A stretch of 64,000 bases of DNA from Minthousia sp045628125. GTDB lineage: Bacteria > Bacteroidota > Bacteroidia > Bacteroidales > Bacteroidaceae. The translations under genes were made by a program, and so were the position numbers. Where the stretch lies: the NCBI GenBank assembly GCA_045628125.1, contig JAZQPA010000142.1, positions 1-64,000 on the forward strand, read 5' to 3'. The number at the start of each line of letters is the position of its first letter. The first letter of the stretch is position 1. Shown one piece after another: positions 7,566 to 16,269 of the stretch. The notes below the pieces were generated by a model. It was not told the DNA's origin, searched no databases, and saw only the letters and a program-made list of their open reading frames with translations.

Positions 7566-8240
7566 ATGAGCAAACTGATACATAGTTACAAGATTGACAA
7601 TGGACTATCCGGAAAACAGTACAGAAGCTATTCCTATAGCTTATACCATCGTCCGTTTTACAGTTTAAAAAGTAAGTATTACCTGGATGTGGCGGTTGAT
7701 GAGGACGGCGAGCGTAAGCAGATGGTTTCGGATGTGAAAGTCCAGTCATGCAGCATCGATGATCTGTTTGGCCGCATCTGTTTCAAGCCATTTTTGATGA
7801 TTCAGAAAGAGCTGAATGCAGAGAGGTTGAAAGAACTTACTGAAAACGAGCAGTTGTCCGGCTATTTTGCCTGGGACACCACGGTCTATATGGATCAGAG
7901 CTATTTTGTGCCCGAAACAGAGGATTATCGCTTTATTGTCAGTGCATGGCATCTGAATCATGTGGCTGCCTGTCGCCGTTTCCTGATTCATTTGTGTGGG
8001 AGTGAGATAGAATCCAAATTGCCGTCATCCTCCAATCAGTCGCTGGTGTGGGTGGTTACTCCAAACGAGGCTTCTTTGCATGAGTTTGACAGCCGGTCTC
8101 ATAAGGTAGGAGAGGCTTTTTATCAGCATCCTCATCCCATGGATTTGTTGCTGCTGATGTCTGCCGGTAATGTGTTCAGGCATTTTTATGACTGGTATGC
8201 TATTCTCACCCAATTGGAGGGGAAGAGAGTGGCGCGATAA
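7566..8240 (+). CDS. Uncharacterised protein, 224 aa
   Basis: I do not recognise this protein. It has no signal peptide or membrane segment and is rich in aromatic residues (YRSYSYSLYHRPFYSL near the N-terminus). A conserved-looking C-terminal part contains SLVWVVTPNEA and HPHPMDLLLLMSAGNVFRHFYDW. The ATG lies one base after the hydrolase stop, which with codon use like its neighbours supports a real gene in a two-gene operon. An intrinsic terminator follows at 8255. A structural role in a complex or a DNA-linked role cannot be decided from sequence. Confidence 0.7.
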   Translation: MSKLIHSYKIDNGLSGKQYRSYSYSLYHRPFYSLKSKYYLDVAVDEDGERKQMVSDVKVQSCSIDDLFGRICFKPFLMIQKELNAERLKELTENEQLSGYFAWDTTVYMDQSYFVPETEDYRFIVSAWHLNHVAACRRFLIHLCGSEIESKLPSSSNQSLVWVVTPNEASLHEFDSRSHKVGEAFYQHPHPMDLLLLMSAGNVFRHFYDWYAILTQLEGKRVAR

Positions 8241-8254
8241 GACAAGAAAAAAAT

Positions 8255-8289
8255 AAAAGTCAGTCCTCGTTATGATGACTGGCTTTTTT
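8255..8289 (+). terminator. Intrinsic terminator of the hydrolase operon
   Basis: AAAAGTCAGTC (8255-8265) pairs with GACTGGCTTTT (8277-8287, one wobble pair) and a T-run follows. It lies 15 nt after the stop of the 224-residue protein. Confidence 0.75.
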
Positions 8290-8330
8290 GTTGGATGTGG
8301 TATCTTAGGTTGTGTGATATTGCATAAACG

Positions 8331-8358
8331 AAAAAAGACTTGAGAAAAATCTCAAGTC
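8331..8358 (-). terminator. Terminator of the tRNA-Tyr/tRNA-Gly transcript
   Basis: On the minus strand a 9-bp stem (GACTTGAGA with TCTCAAGTC, loop of 4) is followed by TTTTTT, only a few bases beyond the 3' end of tRNA-Gly. Confidence 0.85.
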
Positions 8359-8364
8359 TCGTAG

Positions 8365-8437
8365 AGCGGAAGACGGGGCTCAAACCCGCGACCCTCAGCT
8401 TGGAAGGCTAATGCTCTATCAACTGAGCTACTTCCGC
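8365..8437 (-). tRNA. tRNA-Gly (anticodon TCC)
   Basis: The minus strand folds as a standard cloverleaf. The acceptor GCGGAAG pairs with CTTCCGC, the D-arm contains AGCTCAGTTGATAGAGC, the anticodon loop is CTTCCAA (TCC) and the T-arm contains GGTTTGAGCCC. The CCA end is not encoded. It is the second gene of a two-tRNA transcript, 10 nt after tRNA-Tyr. Confidence 0.95.
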
Positions 8438-8447
8438 AACTTTAGAG

Positions 8448-8530
8448 TGGGTAGTGATGGATTCGAACCACCGAAGGCGAAAGCCAGCAGATTTACAGTC
8501 TGCCCCATTTGGCCACTCTGGTAACTACCC
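8448..8530 (-). tRNA. tRNA-Tyr (anticodon GTA)
   Basis: The acceptor GGGTAGT pairs with ACTACCC, the anticodon loop is CTGTAAA (GTA), a long variable arm is present as expected for this class II tRNA, and the T-loop is GGTTCGAATCC. It leads the Tyr-Gly transcript. Unlike in many Bacteroidales, no Thr tRNA or tuf gene follows. Confidence 0.95.
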
Positions 8531-8578
8531 TTTAGCTTTCAAGAAAACTTATTTCCTGATTGCGAGTGCAAAGGTAGC

Positions 8579-8586
8579 GCTTTTTT
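8579..8586 (-). promoter_or_regulatory. Predicted -7 box of the tRNA-Tyr/Gly operon
   Basis: On the minus strand TACCTTTG matches TAnnTTTG and lies about 49 nt upstream of the mature tRNA-Tyr 5' end. Confidence 0.6.
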
Positions 8587-8608
8587 CCGAACTGACAAAC
8601 TTTTCCGC

Positions 8609-9103
8609 TTATTTTTTCAACTGGCGGGCGAAATCTATCATCTTAATAGCGCATACTGCACACTCATCACCCTTGTTCCCCAACTTGCCACCACAACGGT
8701 CTTCTGCCTGCTGCATGTCGTTTGTGGTAATCAAGCCATAGATGACTGGAATATCGCCGGTGGTGTTCAACTGTGCCAATCCTTGAGTGGTACCCATACA
8801 CACATAATCAAAATGTGGGGTGTCTCCACGAACGACACAGCCTAATGCGATAACAGCATCCACTTTTCCGCTTTTCATCATCTGCTGGCTTCCGAAAGTC
8901 AGCTCAAAGCTGCCTGGAACCATCTGAACAAGAATGTTTTCATCCTTTACGCCATGGCGCTTCAGAGTGTCCTGAGCGCCACGGAGTAAATTAAAGGTGA
9001 TATTGCTGTTCCACTCGCTGCATACGATGCCAAAACGCATGTCGCTGGCGTCTGGAACGGCATTAAAATCGTAATCGGATAGGTTATGGTATTTGGTTGC
9101 CAT
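8609..9103 (-). CDS. ribH: 6,7-dimethyl-8-ribityllumazine synthase
   Basis: This enzyme condenses 5-amino-6-ribitylaminouracil with 3,4-dihydroxybutanone 4-phosphate, the penultimate step of riboflavin synthesis, in the cytoplasm. The 164-residue protein has the family landmarks: a substrate-binding FGIVCSEWN segment, VPGSFELTF, and GCVVRGDTPHFDYVC with the catalytic His. Length is normal. Its ATG overlaps the stop of the upstream TPR gene by one base, so it is translationally coupled to a membrane-anchored TPR protein and not to other rib genes. No FMN riboswitch is seen upstream of the pair. Confidence 0.95.
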   Translation of the reverse strand: MATKYHNLSDYDFNAVPDASDMRFGIVCSEWNSNITFNLLRGAQDTLKRHGVKDENILVQMVPGSFELTFGSQQMMKSGKVDAVIALGCVVRGDTPHFDYVCMGTTQGLAQLNTTGDIPVIYGLITTNDMQQAEDRCGGKLGNKGDECAVCAIKMIDFARQLKK

Positions 9104-9765
9104 TACTTAACGCGCTCGATATATTTGTCAATTTCCTGATAGTACATTGAATTGATGTACTTCTCCTTAACTTCCTGATACAACTTCAGTGCGTCAGCCT
9201 TTTTGCCCTGGCTCTCCAGCAACAAACCAGCCTCGATCAGGTAGTGAGGACTGATGCTGTTATTGCTAGCCATCTTAGCTGCTTTCTTGAAAGTATCAAT
9301 AGCCTTGTCAATCTGACCAATGTTTGCATAGCACTCACCCAGCATACCCTTAACAGCTGGAGTAATCATCTGGTCACCCTTGTCAAAGCCCTCAATCAGA
9401 GGAATAGCCTCCTGGAACTTGCCCAACTTTACGTAAGCCTGAGCTGCACGAACCTTAGCCAGATCAGCCTGATCAGTACCGCTATACTGGTCAATCAGCT
9501 TAATCAGACCTGCGCTGATGCTGTCGCCATTCAAAGCCTGCTCATCCATGTCATTGTCAACCATCTCCCAAGCCTTTGCAAATGCTGCAGATGCCTCATC
9601 CTCCTTCTCGTTGGTGTACTTGTTATAGTAGATTACACCTACAACGATCAGTACGATTGCTGCAATTGCACCCAACAGGTGCCACTTGTACTTGGTTACA
9701 AAATCTTCTGAGCGGCTGATTACCTCTTCAATCTCAGAACCCTGATTGTTCATCATTTCTGCCAT
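9103..9765 (-). CDS. Membrane-anchored tetratricopeptide repeat protein
   Basis: This 220-residue protein has a cytoplasmic N-terminal tail of about 28 residues and a single membrane helix (WHLLGAIAAIVLIVVGVIYYN). A periplasm-facing helical part follows, with at least three TPR-like repeats (for example KLGKFQEAIPLIEGF, NIGQIDKAIDTFKKAAK, SQGKKADALKLYQEVKE). The topology resembles YfgM/YbgF-type envelope scaffolds. Such proteins bind partners and have no enzymatic role. It is cotranscribed with ribH, a pairing seen in Bacteroidales whose meaning is unclear. The start could also be Met4 or Met5. Confidence 0.85.
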   Translation of the reverse strand: MAEMMNNQGSEIEEVISRSEDFVTKYKWHLLGAIAAIVLIVVGVIYYNKYTNEKEDEASAAFAKAWEMVDNDMDEQALNGDSISAGLIKLIDQYSGTDQADLAKVRAAQAYVKLGKFQEAIPLIEGFDKGDQMITPAVKGMLGECYANIGQIDKAIDTFKKAAKMASNNSISPHYLIEAGLLLESQGKKADALKLYQEVKEKYINSMYYQEIDKYIERVK

Positions 9766-9816
9766 TTTCTATCTTCTTTTTTTATTATTTTCAATCGTTT
9801 CTGCACAAAATGCGGA

Positions 9817-9824
9817 CAAAATTA
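9817..9824 (-). promoter_or_regulatory. Predicted -7 box of the TPR-ribH operon
   Basis: On the minus strand TAATTTTG matches TAnnTTTG, about 50 nt upstream of the TPR gene start. Confidence 0.55.
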
Positions 9825-9904
9825 CTGCTTTTCTGCCAATTCACGAAATTTATTATCTCTTTTTTGCCTTTCACATGGGTTTAAATTGATATTACAGGAT
9901 TTTG

Positions 9905-9935
9905 TTGGTTATATTCGGCCGTTTTCTTAAATTTG
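9905..9935 (+). promoter_or_regulatory. Promoter of recF
   Basis: TTG at 9905-9907 and TAAATTTG at 9928-9935 are 20 bp apart, a full match to the Bacteroidales -33/-7 layout. The leader before the recF ATG at 9945 would be only about 6 nt. Confidence 0.7.
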
Positions 9936-9944
9936 CAGTGAGTT

Positions 9945-11048
9945 ATGATACTTGACAAATTATCCATACTGAATTATAAGAACATTGCTGAGGCTGAGTT
10001 GTCTTTCTCGCCAAAGGTCAATTGTTTCATCGGGCATAATGGTGAGGGAAAAACCAATTTGCTGGATGCTATTTTCTTTTTGTCTTTCTGTAAAAGTTCT
10101 GTTAATCCTGTGGATTCGCAATGTATCCAGCATGATAAGGATTTTTTTGTGATACAGGGTAATTACCAGATGGATGGGGGAGAAGTGGAGAACCTGTATT
10201 GTGGATTAAAAAGAGGACGTAAAAAATCTTTTAAGAGAAACAAAAAGGAGTATCAGCGTCTATCAGATCATATCGGACTTATTCCGCTGGTATTGGTCTC
10301 TCCTTCTGACTCTGACCTGATTTCTGGTGGAAGCGAGGACCGTCGTCGGTTTATGGACTTGGTCATCTCACAATATAATAAGGAGTATATGGCTTGCCTG
10401 ATGAGGTATCAGCAGGCATTGCAGCAGCGTAATACATTGCTGAAAATGGAAGAAGAACCGGATGGCGATGTGTTGGCTTTATGGGAGGAGATGATGGCGC
10501 AGACCGGTGAGGTAATCTACCGGTGCAGACGTGATTTCATAAAGGAATTTACTCCAATATTCCAGTCTTATTATCAGGAAATTGCACAGAATAAAGAACA
10601 GGTATCATTATGCTATGTATCTCATGGTGATAGAGGTCCGTTGCTTCCTACCATACAGAACGGCAGAGCCAAAGACCGTATCATGGGATACTCGCTGCAT
10701 GGAGTGCACAAAGATGATCTGGAAATGAAACTGGGCGAATTTCCCATAAAGAGAGAGGGTTCCCAGGGGCAGAACAAGACATTCCTGATAGCCCTGAAAC
10801 TGGCTCAGTTCAGTTTCCTGAAAAGGGCATCGCAAAAGGAAACTCCTCTGTTGCTGTTGGACGATATATTCGATAAACTGGATTCTTCCCGTGTGGAGCA
10901 GATTGTAAGGCTTGTTGCGGGTAATAATTTCGGACAGATTTTTATAACGGATACCAATAGGGATCATCTGGATCATATCTTGTCTCAGATGGGACAGGAT
11001 TATACCTTATTTGAAGTAGAGAACGGTTTAATGCGCCAACGTTTATGA
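9945..11048 (+). CDS. recF: DNA replication and repair protein RecF
   Basis: RecF is an ABC-type ATPase that helps load RecA at gaps through RecO/RecR. The 367-residue protein has the Walker A motif GHNGEGKT (residues 30-37) in the expected place after the MILDKLSILNYKNI strand. An SMC-like signature is near GSQGQNKTFLIALKLAQ, and the Walker B is LLLLDDIFDKLD. Length is typical. It overlaps the following DUF721 gene by 4 bp (ATGA). That is the usual Bacteroidetes arrangement in which recF is away from dnaA and dnaN. Confidence 0.95.
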   Translation: MILDKLSILNYKNIAEAELSFSPKVNCFIGHNGEGKTNLLDAIFFLSFCKSSVNPVDSQCIQHDKDFFVIQGNYQMDGGEVENLYCGLKRGRKKSFKRNKKEYQRLSDHIGLIPLVLVSPSDSDLISGGSEDRRRFMDLVISQYNKEYMACLMRYQQALQQRNTLLKMEEEPDGDVLALWEEMMAQTGEVIYRCRRDFIKEFTPIFQSYYQEIAQNKEQVSLCYVSHGDRGPLLPTIQNGRAKDRIMGYSLHGVHKDDLEMKLGEFPIKREGSQGQNKTFLIALKLAQFSFLKRASQKETPLLLLDDIFDKLDSSRVEQIVRLVAGNNFGQIFITDTNRDHLDHILSQMGQDYTLFEVENGLMRQRL

Positions 11049-11335
11049 AACGCAGAAATTCAGAATCAATCGGTGAGGTTCTTCGCCAGTATTTGCGCCA
11101 GGAAGGACTGGAAACTCCGCTGAATCAGCATCGTATCATTGATAAATGGTATGAGCTGATGGGTAGTGGTATTGCTGCGTATACGGGAGAAATCTTTATC
11201 CGTAATCAGTGCCTATATATTCAAATAAAATCTCCCGCGCTCCGTGATAATTTAATGATGGAGCGCGAGAGATTAGTTAAGCGACTGAACGAAGCTGTAG
11301 GTTCACAGGTCATTACACGTGTAATGTTCCGCTGA
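11045..11335 (+). CDS. DUF721 (DciA-like) domain protein
   Basis: This is a 96-residue basic protein of the DUF721 family, whose best-studied members (DciA) help load the replicative helicase DnaB. The sequence begins MKRRNSESIGEVLRQYL and contains the family's KWYELMGSGIAAYTGEIFIRNQCLYIQIKSPALRDNL core. It is translationally coupled to recF by a 4-bp overlap. The pair suggests a shared role at replication forks. The helicase-loader role in this organism is inferred from the family, and Bacteroidetes members are shorter than proteobacterial DciA. Confidence 0.88.
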   Translation: MKRRNSESIGEVLRQYLRQEGLETPLNQHRIIDKWYELMGSGIAAYTGEIFIRNQCLYIQIKSPALRDNLMMERERLVKRLNEAVGSQVITRVMFR

Positions 11336-11338
11336 TTT

Positions 11339-13060
11339 TCAAGCTTGTCCGTTCTGTGCAATACGGTATGGATTTATGTTCCGCTCAGTAAAGACTCCTG
11401 TCAACTGAGCGGTTTTCTGTTCTTTCATTTGTGCGGGTGATTCCAGTTTTGGCCTGCTTTCACCTTTCATAAATACATCGAGTGCTTTCAGAACGGTAGG
11501 GTCGTCCTGATTCAGGAATTTGGCATATTGCTCATCATTGAGCATGATGTAGATGATATTTCCGACCAGTACACGTTCCAACAGTTTCTGTGATTTCTGG
11601 ATCATGATATTTCTGCGTTTCAATCCTAAATTGTCCGCATACTTCACAAACTGTTCCACAATATTCTGCTGTTTCAGGAACGATGCCAGTTCATTCTCAT
11701 CATCATATTTGTTCAGTTTCTGGCGGTTCTCATCAGTATACTCGTAAGCAAACTGAACGATAAGACCCTGGTTTACAGCCATTCGATAATAGCTGGTCAG
11801 ATTGGTGGTATCCTGAGGCACGAAATAATCAGGCATAATTCCACCACCACCGTAAACGGTTCGTCCTAAAACGGTCTGGTAGGCTTCTCCGGTCTGCTTG
11901 ATGCTGTCCTGTGAGAAAAATTCGCCATGTTCGTAACGGGTCAACAGGTCCAATTCGTAATCTTCGTCATGACCTTTCTTATATGGCTTCTGAATGCAAC
12001 GTCCAGAAGGGGTATAGTAGCGGGCTATGGTCAGACGTATCACACTTCTGTCTCCAAACTCAATCGGTTGCTGTACCAAACCTTTACCGAAACTTCTGCG
12101 TCCGATGATGGTTCCACGATCATTATCCTGAATGGCACCGGCAAAAATCTCACTGGCAGAAGCTGATCCTTCATCAACCAGTACAATCAGAGGCAGATCC
12201 TGATAGCTTCCGCGTCCGTCACTCTTGTATTCCTCGCGAGGAGACTTACGGCCCTGGGTGTATACAATCAGGCGGTTGTTTGGTAAGAATTCATTGACCA
12301 TCTGAATAGCAGCACCCATATATCCACCAGTGTTTCCACGAAGGTCAATAATTAATCCCTTGAAATTCATCTGATTCAACTTGGCAAGGGCTATCAGCAT
12401 CTCCGGATAGGTGGTTTCGCCAAACTTGTCAATCTGGATATAGCCAATCTCCTTGTTGACCATATAAGAAGCCTTTACGCTATTGACAGGGATATCACCA
12501 CGGGTAACAGTAAAGCTTAACAGATTGTCGCTTCCTCTACGTTTGATTCCCAACTTCACATTTGATCCTTTGGCACCTTTCAGGCGTCGCATAGCTTCAT
12601 CATTGGTGCAGTTTTCACCTACAAAATCCTCATCATTCACCTTCACGATGCGGTCACCTGGCAAAAGTCCCACTTTCTCAGAAGGGCCACCCTTGATGAC
12701 ACTGTTGATATGAATGGTGTCCTTGCGTATGGTAAACTGAATGCCAATACCAGAGAAACTGCCGGCAAGGTCATCGTTGGCCTGCTGGGCATTCTTGGCA
12801 GCAATATATACAGAATGAGGATCCAGTTCTCCCATGATTTGTGGCATTGATCGCTCAACCAGATCATTGAGGTCCACCGTATCCACATATCGGTCATTGA
12901 CAATGTGCAGCAAATCATTCAGTTTGTTGCTGGAAGTGTTAATGATATTTAGCCGTCTGCCCTGGAAATGATTGGCATAAAAGCTTCCCAAAACAATACC
13001 TAGGATAATACTCAAGGCAATGATGAGAGGCATGAAACGGACAATTTTCTTCGATCTCAT
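11339..13060 (-). CDS. S41 family C-terminal processing peptidase (PDZ protease)
   Basis: This is an envelope serine protease of 573 residues. A signal anchor occupies about residues 9-30. A PDZ domain is at about 95-185 (GIGIQFTIRKDTIHINSVIKGGPSEKVGLLPGDRI). The S41 catalytic core carries GSASASE at 298-304 (Ser301 the likely nucleophile) and the general-base Lys326 in RRSFGKG. The C-terminal extension of about 180 residues lacks a recognised domain. It should trim or degrade periplasmic proteins. It is the last gene of a nine-gene operon, 3 nt after the deaminase gene. Confidence 0.93.
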   Translation of the reverse strand: MRSKKIVRFMPLIIALSIILGIVLGSFYANHFQGRRLNIINTSSNKLNDLLHIVNDRYVDTVDLNDLVERSMPQIMGELDPHSVYIAAKNAQQANDDLAGSFSGIGIQFTIRKDTIHINSVIKGGPSEKVGLLPGDRIVKVNDEDFVGENCTNDEAMRRLKGAKGSNVKLGIKRRGSDNLLSFTVTRGDIPVNSVKASYMVNKEIGYIQIDKFGETTYPEMLIALAKLNQMNFKGLIIDLRGNTGGYMGAAIQMVNEFLPNNRLIVYTQGRKSPREEYKSDGRGSYQDLPLIVLVDEGSASASEIFAGAIQDNDRGTIIGRRSFGKGLVQQPIEFGDRSVIRLTIARYYTPSGRCIQKPYKKGHDEDYELDLLTRYEHGEFFSQDSIKQTGEAYQTVLGRTVYGGGGIMPDYFVPQDTTNLTSYYRMAVNQGLIVQFAYEYTDENRQKLNKYDDENELASFLKQQNIVEQFVKYADNLGLKRRNIMIQKSQKLLERVLVGNIIYIMLNDEQYAKFLNQDDPTVLKALDVFMKGESRPKLESPAQMKEQKTAQLTGVFTERNINPYRIAQNGQA

Positions 13061-13063
13061 ATA

Positions 13064-13507
13064 TTATTCTTTTTCTAATTCAATAAATTCGATGTCAATA
13101 TTTGCTTTGCGCAACAGGTTCAAACCGTCTTCCAAACGGTATTTCTTGGAATAAACCACACGTTTGATTCCGGCCTGAATGATAAGTTTAGAACATTCGA
13201 TGCATGGCGAATCCGTAACATACATGGTTGCTCCGTCACTGGCATTACCACAACGGGCCAGTTTGGTAATGGCATTGGCTTCAGCGTGAAGCACATAGGG
13301 GAAGGTGACATTGTTCTCATCCTCACAGACATTCTCGAATCCGGCAGGAGTACCGTTGAATCCGTCAGATATAATCATATTGTCTTTTACTACCAGACAA
13401 CCCACTTTCCGTCTTTGGCAATAAGAATTTTCCGACCAAATGCCTGCCATGCGCAGGTAGCGCACGTCCAAATCATGTTTCTTTTGACTCTCACTTTTCA
13501 TAATCAA
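13064..13507 (-). CDS. dCMP deaminase family protein
   Basis: This is a zinc-dependent cytidine/deoxycytidylate deaminase of 147 residues, supplying dUMP for thymidylate synthesis. The zinc and catalytic motifs are HAEANAI and PCIEC, and the fold matches the ComEB/dCMP deaminase group. The ATG at 13507 overlaps the stop of the M3 peptidase gene by 4 bp. Met3 at 13501 is an alternative start. It is followed within 3 nt by the S41 protease gene. Confidence 0.92.
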   Translation of the reverse strand: MIMKSESQKKHDLDVRYLRMAGIWSENSYCQRRKVGCLVVKDNMIISDGFNGTPAGFENVCEDENNVTFPYVLHAEANAITKLARCGNASDGATMYVTDSPCIECSKLIIQAGIKRVVYSKKYRLEDGLNLLRKANIDIEFIELEKE

Positions 13508-15561
13508 TCGTTCTTGATGCCATTTCGGCGTAACAAAGCATTAATACTTGGGCCCTGACCCCGGAATTCACGATATAGCTCCTTAGGATGGACTGTTCCT
13601 CCTTTTGAAAGAAGCGTACGGAAACGGGATGCTGTTTCTGGGTTGAAGATTCCTGTCTCTTGGAAAAGAGAGAAAGCGTCGGCATCCAAAACTTCCGCCC
13701 ATTTATAACTGTAATAACCAGCTGCGTATCCTCCACACATGATATGACTGAACTGTGTAGTCATGCAGCAGCCATCAACCATTGGCAGCAGCTGTGTGTC
13801 TTTCCATGCTTCTTTCTCAAAAGCTTGGATATCTGTCTTTTCGTCCAGTTCTTCTTTTCGTGAATAATATGCCATATCCAACAATCCGAAGCTGAGCTGA
13901 CGCAAACAAGCATAACCCGTATTGAAATTGCTGGCTTCACGGATTCGACGGATAAGTTCATCTGGCATTTGCTCATCAGTCTGATAGTGGCGGGCAAATG
14001 TGTCAAGGAACTCTTTCTCATGTACATAGTTTTCCATGAATTGGGATGGTAATTCCACAAAATCCCAATATACATTGGTGCCGCCTAATGATTCAAATGT
14101 GGTATTGGCAAAAATGCCGTGAAGTGAATGGCCGAACTCATGAAGGAATGTCTCTACTTCACCCAATGTCAGCAAGGCCGGTTTGGTAGGAGTTGGCTTG
14201 GTGAAATTGGTTGTAATGGAAACATGAGGACGACGGTTTACACCATTTTCAATACATTGTTCCTGATAGGATGTCATCCAGGCACCCGAACGCTTTCCTG
14301 CTCTGGGGTAGAAATCAGTATATAAAACGGCAAGGAAACTACCGTCCTTATCATAAACCTCGAAAGGAATGACATCCGGATGGAAGACAGGTATTTCCGT
14401 GTTCTTCTTGAAGCTGATACCATATAATCTGCTGGCTAATGCAAAAACGCCATCAATAACCTTATCTACTTGAAGATAAGGACGAAGCATTTCTGCATCC
14501 AGATTGTATTTCTCACGTCTCAGCAGATTGCTGTAATAGGACCAGTCCCATGGCATCAGTTGGAAACCTTTACCTTCTGACTGGCAAGCTAATTCTTCAA
14601 TTTCCTTTTTCTCCTGCAACGCTTTAGGACGGTAGGCTTCCAATAACTGGTTCAGAAGCTGAGAAACGTTATGCTCGTTTTCTGCCATACGATTCTCCAA
14701 AGCATAGCTGGCATAAGTCTCATATCCTAATAATTGGGCAATCTCACGTCTGAGATTAACTAATTTGCACACCAGCAGTGTGTTGTCGGTTTCTCCACCG
14801 TGTGCACACTTGGTGTTATAAGCCATGTACAATTCCTGTCTCAATGCCCTGTCCTTACAGTATGTCATGAGGCCGGTATAACTTGGACCGTGCAGGGTAA
14901 ATGCCCAACCTTCCAAACCCTTTTCTTTGGCCGTTTGAGCGGCTGCCTCTAAATCAGTCTCGGGCATGCCTTCCAACTTGCTGGGGTCAGTGACATGTAA
15001 TACGTAGGCATTGGTCTCTTTAAGACTATTCTGCTGGAATTTCAGGGAACATTGGCTAGCCTCCAGACTTAATTGTCTGAATTTCAGTTTCTGTTCCTCA
15101 TTCAAGTTCGCTCCTCTTCGGGTAAATCCTTTATAGCAGTTTTCAAGTAATTTCTGCTCCTCTGGGTTTAATGCAGGTTTTGCTTCATAAACAGATTTGA
15201 TGCGTGCAAACAATTTCTCATTTAATCCGATGTTATTGCTGTGCTCGGAAAGAAGAGGTTGCATTTTGTTAGCCAATTCGTCCAATTCGTCACAGGTTTC
15301 CGCACTCATCAGGTTGAACATGACTGTTGTCGCGCGGTTCAGCAACGCACCACTTTGCTCCAAAGCCAGAATGGTGTTCTTGAAAGTGGGTGGCTCCGGA
15401 TTGTTTACAATCTCATCCACTTCGGATTGTCCCTGCCTTATTCCTTCCAGTATGGCAGGTTCGTAATCCTCTAATCTGATACGGTCAAATGGAACGGTTC
15501 CGTGAGGCGTATCATAGGATTCAAAAAACGGATTCTTGCGAACGTTAGTATCTGTATTCAT
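13504..15561 (-). CDS. M3 family metallopeptidase (peptidyl-dipeptidase Dcp-like)
   Basis: This is a zinc oligopeptidase of 685 residues, a normal length for Dcp. The catalytic HEFGH is at 474-478 (LHEFGHSLHG), and a downstream Glu lies in WDFVELPSQFMENY. No signal peptide is present, so cytoplasmic peptide turnover is the likely role. The sequence matches the Dcp/oligopeptidase A branch of M3. It sits 4 nt after the Crp-like regulator and overlaps the deaminase gene by 4 nt. Confidence 0.93.
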   Translation of the reverse strand: MNTDTNVRKNPFFESYDTPHGTVPFDRIRLEDYEPAILEGIRQGQSEVDEIVNNPEPPTFKNTILALEQSGALLNRATTVMFNLMSAETCDELDELANKMQPLLSEHSNNIGLNEKLFARIKSVYEAKPALNPEEQKLLENCYKGFTRRGANLNEEQKLKFRQLSLEASQCSLKFQQNSLKETNAYVLHVTDPSKLEGMPETDLEAAAQTAKEKGLEGWAFTLHGPSYTGLMTYCKDRALRQELYMAYNTKCAHGGETDNTLLVCKLVNLRREIAQLLGYETYASYALENRMAENEHNVSQLLNQLLEAYRPKALQEKKEIEELACQSEGKGFQLMPWDWSYYSNLLRREKYNLDAEMLRPYLQVDKVIDGVFALASRLYGISFKKNTEIPVFHPDVIPFEVYDKDGSFLAVLYTDFYPRAGKRSGAWMTSYQEQCIENGVNRRPHVSITTNFTKPTPTKPALLTLGEVETFLHEFGHSLHGIFANTTFESLGGTNVYWDFVELPSQFMENYVHEKEFLDTFARHYQTDEQMPDELIRRIREASNFNTGYACLRQLSFGLLDMAYYSRKEELDEKTDIQAFEKEAWKDTQLLPMVDGCCMTTQFSHIMCGGYAAGYYSYKWAEVLDADAFSLFQETGIFNPETASRFRTLLSKGGTVHPKELYREFRGQGPSINALLRRNGIKND

Positions 15562-15565
15562 GATT

Positions 15566-16255
15566 TTATTCTGCTAATGCCAGTAATTTTTCCAGATGAG
15601 GGACTTCAATGATTGAACGTTTCAGTATCAGTGCCTCTTTATCTTGTAATTCATTCAGTGCTTTGGATACATTGGCTCGGGTCTCACATAACTGATTGGC
15701 CAATTCTTCCATTTTTATCTTTATCCTTTTTTCTCCTGATGGCTTTCGGCAATGGCTTGCAATGAAACGGATAATCCTGTTTCTTATTGAACCATTGAAT
15801 GGCTGCCACAGTAATTTTTGGGAATTTTGTGCTTGGGCAGAAATCAGGTTGATATAATTTAGCCTAAATACCTCATATTGCAGAAGACTTTCCCAAAATT
15901 CAGATTTACTGATGTTTAATGCTCCTACATCGCTTACTGCTACATAACTATGTGTGTAGCGTGTACGAGGACCAAACAGGACCTCTGGTTCCAACACGGT
16001 AGGAGAACTGATCTTCTCATAGAACGTGAATTGACTGTCGTAACCAACGGTCTCCATTTCGATATCTCCATTTAGAATAAAGAGAATGGAATTGCAGGAT
16101 GAGTTCTGCTCAATAAGTATATCGCCAGGTTTATATTTGGAAAAATCAAACTTGATCTTTTCAATTATCCATGCCATATCGCTACTTCCTAATCCTTGAA
16201 AAAGAGGAAGTTGCAGCAACTTTTCGTAGATACTTAATTCAATTCGCTTTGCCAT
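15566..16255 (-). CDS. Crp/Fnr family transcriptional regulator
   Basis: This is a 229-residue regulator with an N-terminal cyclic-nucleotide-binding-like domain (about residues 20-135, including YKPGDILIEQNSSCNSILFILNGD split by variable loops). A C-terminal winged helix contains KMEELANQLCETRANVSKALNEL. There is no Fnr-type N-terminal cysteine cluster, so oxygen sensing through an Fe-S centre is unlikely and the ligand is unknown. It is embedded in the operon between apbE and the M3 peptidase gene and may act elsewhere in the genome. Confidence 0.88.
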   Translation of the reverse strand: MAKRIELSIYEKLLQLPLFQGLGSSDMAWIIEKIKFDFSKYKPGDILIEQNSSCNSILFILNGDIEMETVGYDSQFTFYEKISSPTVLEPEVLFGPRTRYTHSYVAVSDVGALNISKSEFWESLLQYEVFRLNYINLISAQAQNSQKLLWQPFNGSIRNRIIRFIASHCRKPSGEKRIKIKMEELANQLCETRANVSKALNELQDKEALILKRSIIEVPHLEKLLALAE

Positions 16256-16269
16256 AGTGGAAAGTGATT

